The notes: generated by a model not told the origin, from the letters alone. A DNA stretch of 54,924 nucleotides from Candidatus Magnetocorallium paracelense (GCA_029001845.1 JAREWP010000064.1:1-54924); one strand, 5' to 3'. Positions 7,961 through 16,866 are shown, numbered from the stretch's first letter. Program-made: numbers and translations.

Positions 7961-9304
7961 CTACTTCATTAGTGTTGGAAATATCGACTCCAGAGCGTCA
8001 ACAGCGTGTACCGGATGGCTGTCTGAAGATACTGCCCTTCCATAAAGCTTTTCTGCATTACCTTCCACCTCCGATGCGCCTGCGCCGGAATAGGACGACA
8101 GCAGTTCCGTAAAAACCGATTTTACGGTGTTTTTATTATCTTCAAGGGCTTTTCTGACTTTATCGATGTTTTGATAGAGCATTCCACGCCATCCCTGATG
8201 TACGAGCTTGGTTACTGTAGCAGGCCCCACGCCTCCGGTTTCCAGCGTATAGGCTGCCGCTTTTGAACGGGCGGCAGGATCGACATCTCCGTAAGGCTTT
8301 TTGCCGTCCTTTCTGAAAGATGTGGATGCATCTATAATCAAACACCCCTCTTTCAGCATGTCCGAGGTAAAAAAGAATTCCGTGTCACTATGCACTTTGT
8401 AAGGGTGAAAACCCATGCAGCCGAATACTATATCGGCCCGTTTCGAGAGTTCCGTGTAAACTTTTACCTGAGTTTCTTTATCCGATGAACCGCCGGTTCC
8501 CGTGCGAGTATGGAGAGGGCCGAGTACGGTTGCATCAAAACGTTTTAAAAGATTAAAGAGCGGTTCGCCTACAATCGCGCTTCTTCCTGCGACGAGCACT
8601 TCAAGACCTCCAAATGATGCGATTCCGTCCGGGCGCAGCTTGATTCCCTTTTCTCTGTGCAAATAAACACTGGCGAGATCTACCATTCCTCCCGGCGTGC
8701 AACAATCGTAATAACGCTCGGCGCCGAGAGACATCAGACCGAGAGTGACCTGATTCAGACCGTCACCGTCTTTTGGAAGATCGATTCTGTTACAAAGGGC
8801 TGTTGTGTCGATTTCCTGACCGGCTTTACCTCCAAAGGGAAGTTGAAACATCAATATGGAAATGGAACTGTCCTTGTTCCATTTGGCGAGCATTTCATAC
8901 ATCTCCGAGGTTGTAACAGTAGAAGGGAGTTCTTCCACTGCGCTGGACAGACCGGAGAGCTTTGTCGTCGCCGATTTCATTCCTACATAACTGCGCGAGG
9001 CTGCAACCTTGGGGTCGTCTTTGTCTCCTACCAATACGGTTAATACTTTATGCGCAGCAGGATCGACCTCTTTAAAGGCGGAGATTTCTTTTAAGAAATC
9101 AGAACGTTTGCTCAGTTCCGGGATAATAACGTCCTGGTATCCCTTGGGATATTTCTGCTCACCCTTTACAATACCCGATCCGTTAATAACGCTTGAGTAT
9201 TCGTCGTTTCTAAAGGGGCGAGAGATAATGTGTTTAAACTCGTCCTGATTGAATAACCAATGATTCAGACCGCCGATCCGATCGTTGTATTCTCTGTAAG
9301 CCAT
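7961..9304 (-). CDS. FolD-like methylene-THF dehydrogenase/cyclohydrolase, unusually long
   Basis: A 447-residue protein with the FolD motifs in the correct order. They are LVGDKDDPKVAASRSYVGMK (about 91-110, with catalytic Tyr106 and Lys110), FQLPFGG, DLPKDGDGLNQ, CCTPGG, VAGRSAIVGEPLFNLL (NADP fold), ADIVFGCMG and GGVGPATVTKL. FolD interconverts methylene-, methenyl- and formyl-THF. Bacterial FolD is about 285 residues. Here there is an extra N-terminal segment of about 55-80 residues, insertions, and a C-terminal extension of about 85 residues. The residues needed for chemistry are kept, so activity is likely. It stands at the head of the metV-metF group, after a strong terminator, with AAGGAG before the ATG. 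It may be a lineage-specific enzyme for the C1 pathway. Confidence 0.85.
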   Translation of the reverse strand: MAYREYNDRIGGLNHWLFNQDEFKHIISRPFRNDEYSSVINGSGIVKGEQKYPKGYQDVIIPELSKRSDFLKEISAFKEVDPAAHKVLTVLVGDKDDPKVAASRSYVGMKSATTKLSGLSSAVEELPSTVTTSEMYEMLAKWNKDSSISILMFQLPFGGKAGQEIDTTALCNRIDLPKDGDGLNQVTLGLMSLGAERYYDCCTPGGMVDLASVYLHREKGIKLRPDGIASFGGLEVLVAGRSAIVGEPLFNLLKRFDATVLGPLHTRTGTGGSSDKETQVKVYTELSKRADIVFGCMGFHPYKVHSDTEFFFTSDMLKEGCLIIDASTSFRKDGKKPYGDVDPAARSKAAAYTLETGGVGPATVTKLVHQGWRGMLYQNIDKVRKALEDNKNTVKSVFTELLSSYSGAGASEVEGNAEKLYGRAVSSDSHPVHAVDALESIFPTLMK

Positions 9305-9336
9305 ATTGTTCTCCTTGTAATTTGATTTAAAAAAAT

Positions 9337-9400
9337 AAAAAATGAATAATTGAAGGATTTGGGAATTGCAATTCCCAAATCCTTCAATTATTCATTTTTT
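9337..9400 (-). terminator. 64-bp perfect palindrome acting as terminator of folE
   Basis: Positions 9337-9368 and 9369-9400 are exact reverse complements (32-bp arms with no spacer, centred on TTGCAA). The right arm overlaps the last codons and TGA of folE. On the minus strand the stem ends in ATTTTTTATTTTTTT, so it should terminate transcription leaving folE. It separates the cysD-to-folE run from the FolD-like/metVF group. Confidence 0.75.
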
Positions 9401-9955
9401 TAATCCCATTAATCCCAGCATCTCCTCCCTCGTTGACTGGGTGGATCTGAAAATGCCTCTTACTGCTGATGTGACCGTTCTTGATCCCGGTTTTCTTATT
9501 CCCCTCATACTCAGGCACAGGTGTTCGGCGTCTATAACCACCATTGCTCCCTTTGGGTTAAGTTTCTCCATAATAAGATCGGCCAGTTGCGTAGTCAGTC
9601 TTTCCTGCACCTGTAACCGCCTTGCGAATATTTCCAGCGCCTTTGCAAGCTCGCCAATGCCGGCAATCCGTCCTTCGCCCGGGATATAGGCGATGTGGGC
9701 CTTACCGAAAAAGGGCAGCAAGTGGTGCTCACAAAACGAATAAAAATAGATATCCTTTAACAACACCATCTCGTCATGATTCTCTCCTTCGATGGGCTGC
9801 ATAATGTCTTTCGTTGAAGTGGAGATACCTGACAGGACATCTTCGAACATGTTCGCAACCCTTGAGGGAGTCTTTCCCAAACCGGGTCTGTCAGGATCTT
9901 CACCCAAACCCTCAAGTATCATTCTTACGCCTTTTTCGATTTTTTCTTTATCCAT
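9392..9955 (-). CDS. folE: GTP cyclohydrolase I
   Basis: A 187-residue enzyme making dihydroneopterin triphosphate from GTP, the first step of folate synthesis. Diagnostic segments are [14 protein letters not shown] near residue 25, [20 protein letters not shown] (zinc Cys and His), [15 protein letters not shown], and [18 protein letters not shown] with the second zinc Cys. Length is standard. The stop codon is embedded in a 64-bp palindrome that forms its terminator. It lies downstream of a 5-formyl-THF cyclo-ligase gene in the same minus-strand run, so pterin synthesis and folate salvage are expressed together. The leader has no clear Shine-Dalgarno. Confidence 0.97.
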   Translation of the reverse strand: MDKEKIEKGVRMILEGLGEDPDRPGLGKTPSRVANMFEDVLSGISTSTKDIMQPIEGENHDEMVLLKDIYFYSFCEHHLLPFFGKAHIAYIPGEGRIAGIGELAKALEIFARRLQVQERLTTQLADLIMEKLNPKGAMVVIDAEHLCLSMRGIRKPGSRTVTSAVRGIFRSTQSTREEMLGLMGLKK

Positions 9956-9991
9956 TTTATATTTTTCGGAGCTGCCGGAGAATGAGGAGGA

Positions 9992-10567
9992 TCAGTTGCG
10001 TCTGTCTATCAGCTCACGGTCAGTAACTACCATGTCCATGGTAACATCGTGACGCTCTACAGGCACTCTTTCTATTATTTGTTCGCTATAGGCGATTGCT
10101 ATCAGCATCGGCGGCATCTCCAGATTGCTTAAAAGGAGGTCATAAAATCCTCCGCCGTATCCCAGTCTGTTACACTTCCTGTCAAAGGCCACTCCGGGCA
10201 TTATTATAATATCTGGAAAGTCCGGGTTTACTCTTCTCTCTTCCGATACCACCGGTTCAGGTATGTTCATAAACCCCGGAACCAATTCCGATATATTCAT
10301 AATATTATAGAGAAGCAACTTTCTGTTTTGTCTGTCCACCTTTGGAAGGATAACTTCTTTTCCTCTGTCTAAAGATTTGGATATCATCCCGAAAGTGTCG
10401 GGTTCGCTTTTAAATGAGGCAAAAAACATTATTCTATTTGCCTTTGTAAACTGTTTTAAAGAAAAAAGCCGGTTTTCAATAGAGCGGTCTCTTTTCTCTT
10501 TGCCTCTTTGCTCAATTGAATCGCGGGATTGTAGAACCTCTTTTCTGATTCTGGCTTTTTCGTTCAT
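9992..10567 (-). CDS. 5-formyltetrahydrofolate cyclo-ligase
   Basis: A 191-residue MTHFS/YgfA-type enzyme that uses ATP to turn 5-formyl-THF into methenyl-THF. The N-terminal KARIRKEVLQSRDSI, the FASFKSEPDTFGMI segment and especially PGVAFDRKCNRLGYGGGFYD (ATP and folate site) are family hallmarks. The length is normal. It starts 16 nt after the end of cooC on the same strand and is followed by folE, so it sits within one transcription unit devoted to C1 carriers. No strong Shine-Dalgarno is seen, and coupling to cooC termination is likely. Confidence 0.93.
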   Translation of the reverse strand: MNEKARIRKEVLQSRDSIEQRGKEKRDRSIENRLFSLKQFTKANRIMFFASFKSEPDTFGMISKSLDRGKEVILPKVDRQNRKLLLYNIMNISELVPGFMNIPEPVVSEERRVNPDFPDIIIMPGVAFDRKCNRLGYGGGFYDLLLSNLEMPPMLIAIAYSEQIIERVPVERHDVTMDMVVTDRELIDRRN

Positions 10568-10583
10568 AGGGGGAAAAGGATGA

Positions 10584-11378
10584 TCATCTGCCTGTTCCGC
10601 TTTGGGCTGCTATCTTTTCGATTTCGCCTTTTATAACTTTCACTTCGTCTATCGTTTTTTCAGCTTTTAAAAATGGAGGAATACCTTTGAGGTCGGCTTC
10701 TACAACATCATTACTGAAACCAATGGCCCCTATAAAATGCATATCGCCGATAGTGCTCTTTATAATATCGATATCTTCACTGCCTCTTGTTTTATTCGCA
10801 ACGACTAACACATTATCGATGCCTATGCCCTTCGCCATATCATTGACTGCCACGGCGGTCTGAAGACTCCTTTTGCCAGGTTCTACAACGACAATAAATG
10901 CATCCACAGAGGCTGATGTTCCCCTGGTGAGGTGCTCGATACCAGCTTCCATATCCGCTATAACAACATCGTCTCTTTCCAGGACAATGTGTCTTAATAA
11001 TCGTTTGAGAAAAACATTTTCAGGGCAATAACACCCTGATGTCGCCTCTTTATGTTTTCCCATTACCAGAAGCCTTACCCCGTTTTTCTCATGACTAAAG
11101 CTTTCCGGTATATCGTCTACCTTAGGGTTTAGTTTAAACACACCGCCCATTGATCCGGGAGTTGCGCCCGTCCTCTCTGCTATCAATTCCTTCATCTCCG
11201 AGACAGGCTTGATGGCTTTTGTCTCTTCATCGGTGAGACCGAAAGCAGCCGCAAGATTGGCGTCGGGATCAGCGTCTACTGCGATAACCTTTTTTCCGTC
11301 AAGGGAGTATAAGTGACTCAGAATAGAAGAGAGAGTCGTCTTGCCGACTCCTCCCTTTCCTGCAATCGCGATTTTCAT
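10584..11378 (-). CDS. cooC: CooC-like CO dehydrogenase maturation ATPase
   Basis: A 264-residue MinD/SIMIBI-type ATPase. The deviant P-loop GKGGVGKTT (7-15), AVDADPDANLAAAFG, and the Cys pair SGCYCPEN (C116, C118, which bind metal between two subunits in CooC) identify the CooC/AcsF group. These load nickel into CO dehydrogenase or acetyl-CoA synthase. ADMEAGIEHLTRGT and VVEPGKRSLQTA are also typical. No CODH genes lie in the window, but with metV, metF and a FolD-like gene in the same run the organism plausibly has a Wood-Ljungdahl pathway. The ATG has no clear Shine-Dalgarno. Confidence 0.88.
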   Translation of the reverse strand: MKIAIAGKGGVGKTTLSSILSHLYSLDGKKVIAVDADPDANLAAAFGLTDEETKAIKPVSEMKELIAERTGATPGSMGGVFKLNPKVDDIPESFSHEKNGVRLLVMGKHKEATSGCYCPENVFLKRLLRHIVLERDDVVIADMEAGIEHLTRGTSASVDAFIVVVEPGKRSLQTAVAVNDMAKGIGIDNVLVVANKTRGSEDIDIIKSTIGDMHFIGAIGFSNDVVEADLKGIPPFLKAEKTIDEVKVIKGEIEKIAAQSGTGR

Positions 11379-11434
11379 AGTGTTGAATTATATCATTTAT
11401 CAGGCGGGAGTGTCAAAACAAAGGTTATCACCAA

Positions 11435-12271
11435 TTACATCTCCACAACGCCCCGGAAAACCTCTACTGCAGGGCCGGTCATATATACATGGTTGTCTTC
11501 ATTCCATTGAATATGCAAATCACCGCCTTTTAGATGAATGGTGACATCCCTGTCTGTGAGCCCTTTAAGGGCTGAGGCGACGCATACGGCGGACGCTCCT
11601 GTGCCACAGGCAAGGGTCTCTTCCGCACCCCTCTCCCAAACACGGGTCTTAATCCCTTTTCTGTCGATAATCTCTATAAACTCGACATTGGTTCTTTTAG
11701 GGAAAAAGGGGTGTTTTTCGATAATTTTTCCATATTGTTCAACAGGAAATGCATCGACTTTGTCAACAACGATAACGGCATGGGGATTGCCCATGGAGAC
11801 GCAGGTTATCTCAAATGTTCTGTCCTCTATAATAAGCGGGAAATCCATTATCTTTCCTTCTTTCTCCACAGGGATATTCTTTCCTTCGAGCACCGGCTCT
11901 CCCATATCCACCTTTACCAGATCGCCGCTTCGCCGGGGTTTGATCTCTCCTGCAAGGGTTTCTATGTTTAACACCTCTTTATCAGAAAGTCCGCTGTCCC
12001 AGATATATTTCGCAAGACATCGGATTCCGTTACCGCACATCTCCACTTCCGAACCGTCGGAGTTGAATATCCTCATTCCGAAGTCCGACGTGCGGGAGTT
12101 GCAAAGAAGCAAAATCTGATCGGCGCCGATGCCGAAACGTCTGTCACAAAGTCGACCGGCAATTAGAGACCACTTCTTGTCATCGATTTCATCGAGTTCA
12201 TGTTGTTGAATGCAGTCTGTCAGTATAAAATCATTACCGAGACCGTGCATTTTTACGAATCGGGTTTTCAT
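11435..12271 (-). CDS. dapF: Diaminopimelate epimerase
   Basis: A 278-residue cofactor-free racemase that turns LL-DAP into meso-DAP for lysine and peptidoglycan. The two catalytic cysteines are visible in SEVEMCGNGIRCLAKY and in EETLACGTGASAVCVAS. The N-terminal KMHGLGNDFIL and the NPHAVIVVD segment are also conserved. Length is standard. It follows lysA by 38 nt on the same strand, so the last two steps of lysine synthesis are paired, and it precedes cooC. Confidence 0.97.
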   Translation of the reverse strand: MKTRFVKMHGLGNDFILTDCIQQHELDEIDDKKWSLIAGRLCDRRFGIGADQILLLCNSRTSDFGMRIFNSDGSEVEMCGNGIRCLAKYIWDSGLSDKEVLNIETLAGEIKPRRSGDLVKVDMGEPVLEGKNIPVEKEGKIMDFPLIIEDRTFEITCVSMGNPHAVIVVDKVDAFPVEQYGKIIEKHPFFPKRTNVEFIEIIDRKGIKTRVWERGAEETLACGTGASAVCVASALKGLTDRDVTIHLKGGDLHIQWNEDNHVYMTGPAVEVFRGVVEM

Positions 12272-12309
12272 AAAGATTTTCAGAATTGGGATAGGTACTA
12301 TTTGAGGCT

Positions 12310-13569
12310 TCAGGTAAGAAATTCCGGGATAATTTCGCCTTTCACGAGATCTTCGTAGGTTTCTCTCCTGTTTATCGGAAAATACTCGCTTCCCTTTACC
12401 AGAACCTCGGCTGCTCTCGGTCTGCTGTTGTAGTTGGAACTCATGGCGTACCCATAGGCGCCGGCGCTCATTACTGCCAGATAATCGCCTGCATCCAGTT
12501 TTTGAAGTTCTCTGTCTCTGGCAAGGAAATCGCCTGTCTCACAGATGGGGCCTACGACATCTGCGTAAATTCGCATATTGCTATCTCTTCTTATAACGGG
12601 AAAGATGTTGTGAAAAGCGTGATACAGAGTCGGCCTCATCAGATCGTTCATCCCTGCATCGGTTACGATGAAATCCTTTTCTTCCGTCTTTTTTGTGTAC
12701 AGAGCCTGAGACACCAGAATACCGGCGTTTCCAACCATGGATCTGCCCGGTTCGAGCACAATGGTTATGTCGCGGCCCTTTAACAGAGGTGTAAGGCTTT
12801 CCGCCAGTTCAGATGGATGAGGAGGATTCTCGTTCTCATATTTTATTCCGAGACCGCCGCCAATATCGAGATAGCTGATATTGATGCCCTTATCTTTCAG
12901 ATTGTCGATTAACACAAGGATTCTTTTAAGAGAATCGATAAATGGCTCAATTGTCGTGATCTGTGACCCTATATGTTTGTGAATTCCTACTATCTCGATG
13001 TTTTTCAACCCCTTTGCCAGGTCATAATACTCGACAGCTTTTTCAAAGGGTATGCCGAACTTGTTCTTCTTAAGGCCCGTGGAAATATACTCATGGGTTT
13101 TCGGATCGATATCGGGGTTAACTCGCAGCGCTACGGGAGCTTTGACGCCGAGCTTTTCGGCAATGTCGTTTATTGCTGTCATTTCCTGCTCAGACTCCAC
13201 GTTGAACATTAGTATCTTATGTTTTAACGCCGCTTCGATCTCGTTAGACTTCTTACCTACGCCGGCGTATACTATTTTATCGGGTGAAATACCGGCCCTT
13301 ACGGCGCGAAACAACTCCCCCCCTGAAACGATATCCGCTCCGCAACCTTCGTTGTAAAAAATTCTCAACAGCGCCGAATTGGAATTCGCTTTTAGTGCAA
13401 AACAGATTACATGGGGAAAATTGACAAATGCGTCTTTATAGGCCCTTATGTGTCTGGTAAGAGTTTTGTGGCTGTAGACAAAAAGAGGCGTGCCGTATTC
13501 TCTGGCCAGTGAGATTACGGGAACCTCCTCTGCGTAGAGTTCATCGTTTTTATAATCAAAAAAATGCAT
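12310..13569 (-). CDS. lysA: Diaminopimelate decarboxylase
   Basis: A 419-residue fold-III PLP enzyme that decarboxylates meso-DAP to lysine. FALKANSN holds the PLP Lys. GADIVSGGELFRAVRAG, RVNPDIDPKTHEYISTG, DIGGGLGI (phosphate loop), EPGRSMVGNAG and GPICETGDFLA (catalytic Cys) are all present. Its ATG overlaps the cysN stop in TAATG, so the two genes are translationally coupled, and dapF follows. Linking lysine synthesis to sulfate activation in one unit is uncommon. Confidence 0.97.
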   Translation of the reverse strand: MHFFDYKNDELYAEEVPVISLAREYGTPLFVYSHKTLTRHIRAYKDAFVNFPHVICFALKANSNSALLRIFYNEGCGADIVSGGELFRAVRAGISPDKIVYAGVGKKSNEIEAALKHKILMFNVESEQEMTAINDIAEKLGVKAPVALRVNPDIDPKTHEYISTGLKKNKFGIPFEKAVEYYDLAKGLKNIEIVGIHKHIGSQITTIEPFIDSLKRILVLIDNLKDKGINISYLDIGGGLGIKYENENPPHPSELAESLTPLLKGRDITIVLEPGRSMVGNAGILVSQALYTKKTEEKDFIVTDAGMNDLMRPTLYHAFHNIFPVIRRDSNMRIYADVVGPICETGDFLARDRELQKLDAGDYLAVMSAGAYGYAMSSNYNSRPRAAEVLVKGSEYFPINRRETYEDLVKGEIIPEFLT

Positions 13570-14804
13570 TACAGTATGATTCCTCCGGCAACGGGGTATC
13601 CCTCTCTTTCGAGCACAAAACGACCCATTTCCGGTATCTCGTTAAAAGAGTCCGTAACGATCGGTTTATCCAGTTCGATAAGCGATTCCGCCACTTGAGA
13701 GTCGCCTATAACTTCGGCATTCTCCCATACTTCCTCTGCATCAGCAGGATCGTAGGCTTTGTAAATTTTGGTTATCTTTCCCACCGTTTCCTGAGTAGTC
13801 GATCGGAAGATAATTTCCTCCCCCAGATTATAGGGATTACTGTCTATCCAAAAAATATTGGTCCGAATGGTTTTTACTATACCGGGTGTCAGTGTCCGAC
13901 TCTCTTCAGGAGGCGTTAATAAATCGCCTCTGGAAACACTTTTATCGAGATTGATTCCCACACACTCTTCGATTTCGGCGAAATCAATATTACGATCGGG
14001 GTATTTCTCTATAGAGAGAATCTTTGATCTTTTACCGGAGGGAAGGATCGACACTTCCTGTCCCTTTTTCATGCCGCCTGATTCCACCCTTCCCACAGCC
14101 AGGGGCTTGCCGTCAAGTTCATATACATCCTGTATAGGAAATCTCAGATCCTTTTCCTCCACTTCCAGTTCGTTAAAGCTGTCAAGAGCCTGAAGAACGT
14201 CAGGCCCGTTATACCAACGGGGTTCCTCCGATTTTGTCGCCACATTCACACCCTCTTTTGCGGATATGGGAATATTGTAATTCTGCCTGATAGACAAACT
14301 CTCCAGTAAATCCGTGATTTCAATGACGATTTTGTCGAATTTCTCTTTGTCGTAACCGATCAGATCCATCTTATTCACTACAACAATCAACTGTTTGATA
14401 CCGATAAGTCCTAAAATGTGGCAATGTCTCCTGGTCTGGTCCATGACTCCTTCCAAAGCGTCAATTATAAGAATGGCTGCCTCTGCATGGGAAGAGCCGG
14501 TAAACATATTTTTCAGAAACTCTTTGTGTCCGGGAGTGTCGATGATTACATACTGCCTTTTTTCGGTGCTGAAAAAGGTGTGGGCCGTGTCGATCGTAAT
14601 TCCCCGGCCCCTCTCCTCTTCAAGATGGTCCATTATAAAGGCGAACTGCATCTCTTCGCCCGTTTCCAGAGAAATTTTTCTGATCTCCTCCAGCTTTTCT
14701 TCAGGTAAAGAGTCTGTGTCGTAAAAGAGTCTGCCTATTAAAGTGCTCTTTCCGTGATCGACATGACCTGTAATCGCCACATAGAGGCTTGTACCTTGCG
14801 TCAT
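13569..14804 (-). CDS. cysN: Sulfate adenylyltransferase subunit 1 (GTPase)
   Basis: A 411-residue EF-Tu-like GTPase that drives APS formation by CysD. The P-loop is GHVDHGKST (13-21), G3 is DTPGHKEF, and G4 is VVNKMDLIGYD. RGITIDTAHTFFSTEKRQY is typical of CysN. It is shorter than E. coli CysN (475) but comparable to other CysN-like forms, and no fused APS kinase domain is present. It begins 3 nt after cysD and ends in the lysA start (TAATG). It supplies activated sulfate for assimilation or sulfation. Confidence 0.93.
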   Translation of the reverse strand: MTQGTSLYVAITGHVDHGKSTLIGRLFYDTDSLPEEKLEEIRKISLETGEEMQFAFIMDHLEEERGRGITIDTAHTFFSTEKRQYVIIDTPGHKEFLKNMFTGSSHAEAAILIIDALEGVMDQTRRHCHILGLIGIKQLIVVVNKMDLIGYDKEKFDKIVIEITDLLESLSIRQNYNIPISAKEGVNVATKSEEPRWYNGPDVLQALDSFNELEVEEKDLRFPIQDVYELDGKPLAVGRVESGGMKKGQEVSILPSGKRSKILSIEKYPDRNIDFAEIEECVGINLDKSVSRGDLLTPPEESRTLTPGIVKTIRTNIFWIDSNPYNLGEEIIFRSTTQETVGKITKIYKAYDPADAEEVWENAEVIGDSQVAESLIELDKPIVTDSFNEIPEMGRFVLEREGYPVAGGIIL

Positions 14805-14807
14805 AAT

Positions 14808-15611
14808 CTACATATACCCCAGTGCTCTCAATTTTTGCATAACATAGGCATCTTCTTTGTCCTGAGCTCTGCCTGCGCGCTCAGCCTCATGGGTGTGTTC
14901 GAGTTCATAGATCACTTCATCAATGTTTTGTGCTTCCGAGTCTACAGGGGTGCAGCAGGGAACGCAACCTATGCTTCTGAACCTCTTGCCCTCTTTTGAA
15001 AAGTACAATTCTGATGAGGGAATCTCTTCTTTTTTAACATAGCGCCAGATATCTTTTTCTGTCATATGGAGTATGGGATGTATTCGGAAATGGGTGTCTT
15101 CCTGAGCCATTGCGTTGTATTGATCCCACAGTTCGGCAGGCTGGTCTTTGTAATTCCACTTGAAATCCCGATCTCTTGGAGAGAAATATCTCTCCTTGGC
15201 CCGGATGCCGTGTTCGTCTCTCCTGATTCCCAAAAGGAGCGCCTTAAATCCCTCTTTCTCGATAACCTTTTTTAAAGCATTGGTCTTGAGTTCGGTGCAG
15301 CAGAGCAGTTTATCTTCTCTGTCCGGCCCCATGCCTTCGGTGATTTTCTCTTCATTCCTGCCTATGATAAGATCAAGCCCCCACTCCTTTGCATAATGGT
15401 CTCTGAAACGGTATATTTCAGGAAATTTATAACCTGTATCTATATGGATTACAGGAAAGGGTATTTCCCCGAAAAAGGCCTTTCTGCACAACCACAAAAG
15501 AGTTGTAGAGTCTTTACCTATGGACCATAAAAGGGCAATATTTTTAAATCGGTAATAGGCCTCTCGTATGATATAAATACTTTTATTTTCTAATTTTGAA
15601 AGATAATCCAT
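14808..15611 (-). CDS. cysD: Sulfate adenylyltransferase subunit 2
   Basis: A 267-residue PP-loop ATP pyrophosphatase that adenylates sulfate to APS with CysN. The PP-loop is ALLWSIGKDSTTLLWL (about 28-43). HIDTGYKFPEIYRFRD, CCTELKTNALKKV, GIRRDEHGIRAKERYFSPRD and the late RSIGCVPCCTPVDS are CysD signatures. It starts a tightly spaced cysD-cysN-lysA-dapF unit. The DNA just upstream (about 15612-15645) carries three short repeats of GATTGTCGATT. Family members are about 300 residues, and this one is slightly compact. Confidence 0.94.
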   Translation of the reverse strand: MDYLSKLENKSIYIIREAYYRFKNIALLWSIGKDSTTLLWLCRKAFFGEIPFPVIHIDTGYKFPEIYRFRDHYAKEWGLDLIIGRNEEKITEGMGPDREDKLLCCTELKTNALKKVIEKEGFKALLLGIRRDEHGIRAKERYFSPRDRDFKWNYKDQPAELWDQYNAMAQEDTHFRIHPILHMTEKDIWRYVKKEEIPSSELYFSKEGKRFRSIGCVPCCTPVDSEAQNIDEVIYELEHTHEAERAGRAQDKEDAYVMQKLRALGYM

Positions 15612-15734
15612 TTTGATTGTCGATTTATGATTGTCGATTGTCGATTTTTGTGAGCATCATGTAAAAAAGTATTACACACAGGTGGCGCGAGTAGACTTGT
15701 TTATCTATGCCGGTACGGACAAATAAGTCAGAAT

Positions 15735-16649
15735 CTAATCCTTCATGGCTTCGATCAATTCGCCGAGGATTCTGTCCGCATCATCGGTATTTACCTGACA
15801 GGTGCCGACTTTCTTGTGTCCGCCGCCTCCGTATTTTAACATCAACGAACCGACATTCGTTTTTGATGTTCTGTTAAATATGCTGTAGCCGCAGGTAAAA
15901 ACAATATTTTGCTTATTTAATCCCCATATTACCTGAATGGAAATGTTCTGGTCCGGATAGAGGCTGTACAGGAGAAAACGGTTTCCTGTGTATATCTCCT
16001 CCTGGTTTCTGAGATCGAGCACGATTACATTATTATGGATTGTAGTATTGTTCTTTACCATCTCCCTGAAAAGCCTGTCCTGTTCAAAATATCTCGATGT
16101 ACGCTCTTTCACATCATTTATTTCGAGTATCTCTTCGGCGGTTTTTTCCCGACAGTAATCTATCATATCCATCATCAGGGAGTAATTGCTGATTCTGTAA
16201 TCTTTGTATCTGCCAAGACCTGTTCTCGGGTCCATGATAAAAGAGAGGAGCACCCAGCCCGTTGGATTAAGCACTTCATCAGTCGTAAAGTCACCGCTGT
16301 CCGCCTTGTCAACGGCATTTATCAGATCATCGAGATGGTTGTTTTTCAACTTCTCGATACCGCCGTAATATTCGTAAATTACCCTGGCGGCGCTCTTAGC
16401 GGAAGGATCGCATTTTCCTCTGAATTCTACGAACTCTTTTCTTTCCTGTTCACTGGAATGGTGGTCGAACCACATTCCGCATCCCTTTACATAGGGAATG
16501 TTTGTAAGGATATCATTAGAGTCGACCTGAACGACACCATCCTGAATATCCTTAGGATGAACAAACTTGATATCGTCGATCATTCCTATTTCTTTAAGCG
16601 TGGCGGCGCATCCAAGGCCGTCAAAATCCGAACGAGTTAAAAGTCTCAT
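15735..16649 (-). CDS. DHH-family phosphoesterase
   Basis: A 304-residue DHH protein. Manganese-binding motifs are RSDFDGLGCAATLK near the N-terminus, WFDHHSSEQ around residue 80, and AVDKADSGDFT. The C-terminal DHHA1-type segment ends with GGGGHKKVGTCQV. Family members include nanoRNases, exopolyphosphatases and cyclic-dinucleotide phosphodiesterases. The sequence resembles proteins annotated 'exopolyphosphatase' in deltaproteobacteria, but the substrate is not decided by what is visible. It is separated from cysD by about 120 nt and is the most upstream gene of the minus-strand run. Confidence 0.87.
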   Translation of the reverse strand: MRLLTRSDFDGLGCAATLKEIGMIDDIKFVHPKDIQDGVVQVDSNDILTNIPYVKGCGMWFDHHSSEQERKEFVEFRGKCDPSAKSAARVIYEYYGGIEKLKNNHLDDLINAVDKADSGDFTTDEVLNPTGWVLLSFIMDPRTGLGRYKDYRISNYSLMMDMIDYCREKTAEEILEINDVKERTSRYFEQDRLFREMVKNNTTIHNNVIVLDLRNQEEIYTGNRFLLYSLYPDQNISIQVIWGLNKQNIVFTCGYSIFNRTSKTNVGSLMLKYGGGGHKKVGTCQVNTDDADRILGELIEAMKD

Positions 16650-16837
16650 AGCATACTCCTGTAAGGGGTCACTTGTTTTCGATTTTTTTGTTCTTCCCCA
16701 ACGTTTGTAAATACTTAAATATTAACTTTTAAAAATAGCACAAAACATACGAAAAACACAAGATTTTACTCGGGATTCTTGACATATGTAATTAATTTTA
16801 TCGACTATCTCACTTAAAATTAAATAATTTTTCTCCT

Positions 16838-16866
16838 TTGACTCTGAATAAAAAGAAAACTATTAT
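16838..16866 (+). promoter_or_regulatory. Predicted sigma-70 promoter
   Basis: TTGACT (16838-16843), a 17-nt spacer and TATTAT (16861-16866) match the -35/-10 consensus at 5 of 6 positions each, with ideal spacing. It stands about 98 nt upstream of the orphan gene at 16964 in an AT-rich intergenic region. Prediction only. Confidence 0.5.

Noticed and set aside
11538-12119. 193-residue frame opposite dapF
   Set aside because: Runs antisense to a gene with clear catalytic motifs and has no Shine-Dalgarno or family resemblance; a shadow frame.
16035-16640. 201-residue frame opposite the DHH gene
   Set aside because: Antisense shadow of a well supported gene, composition not protein-like.
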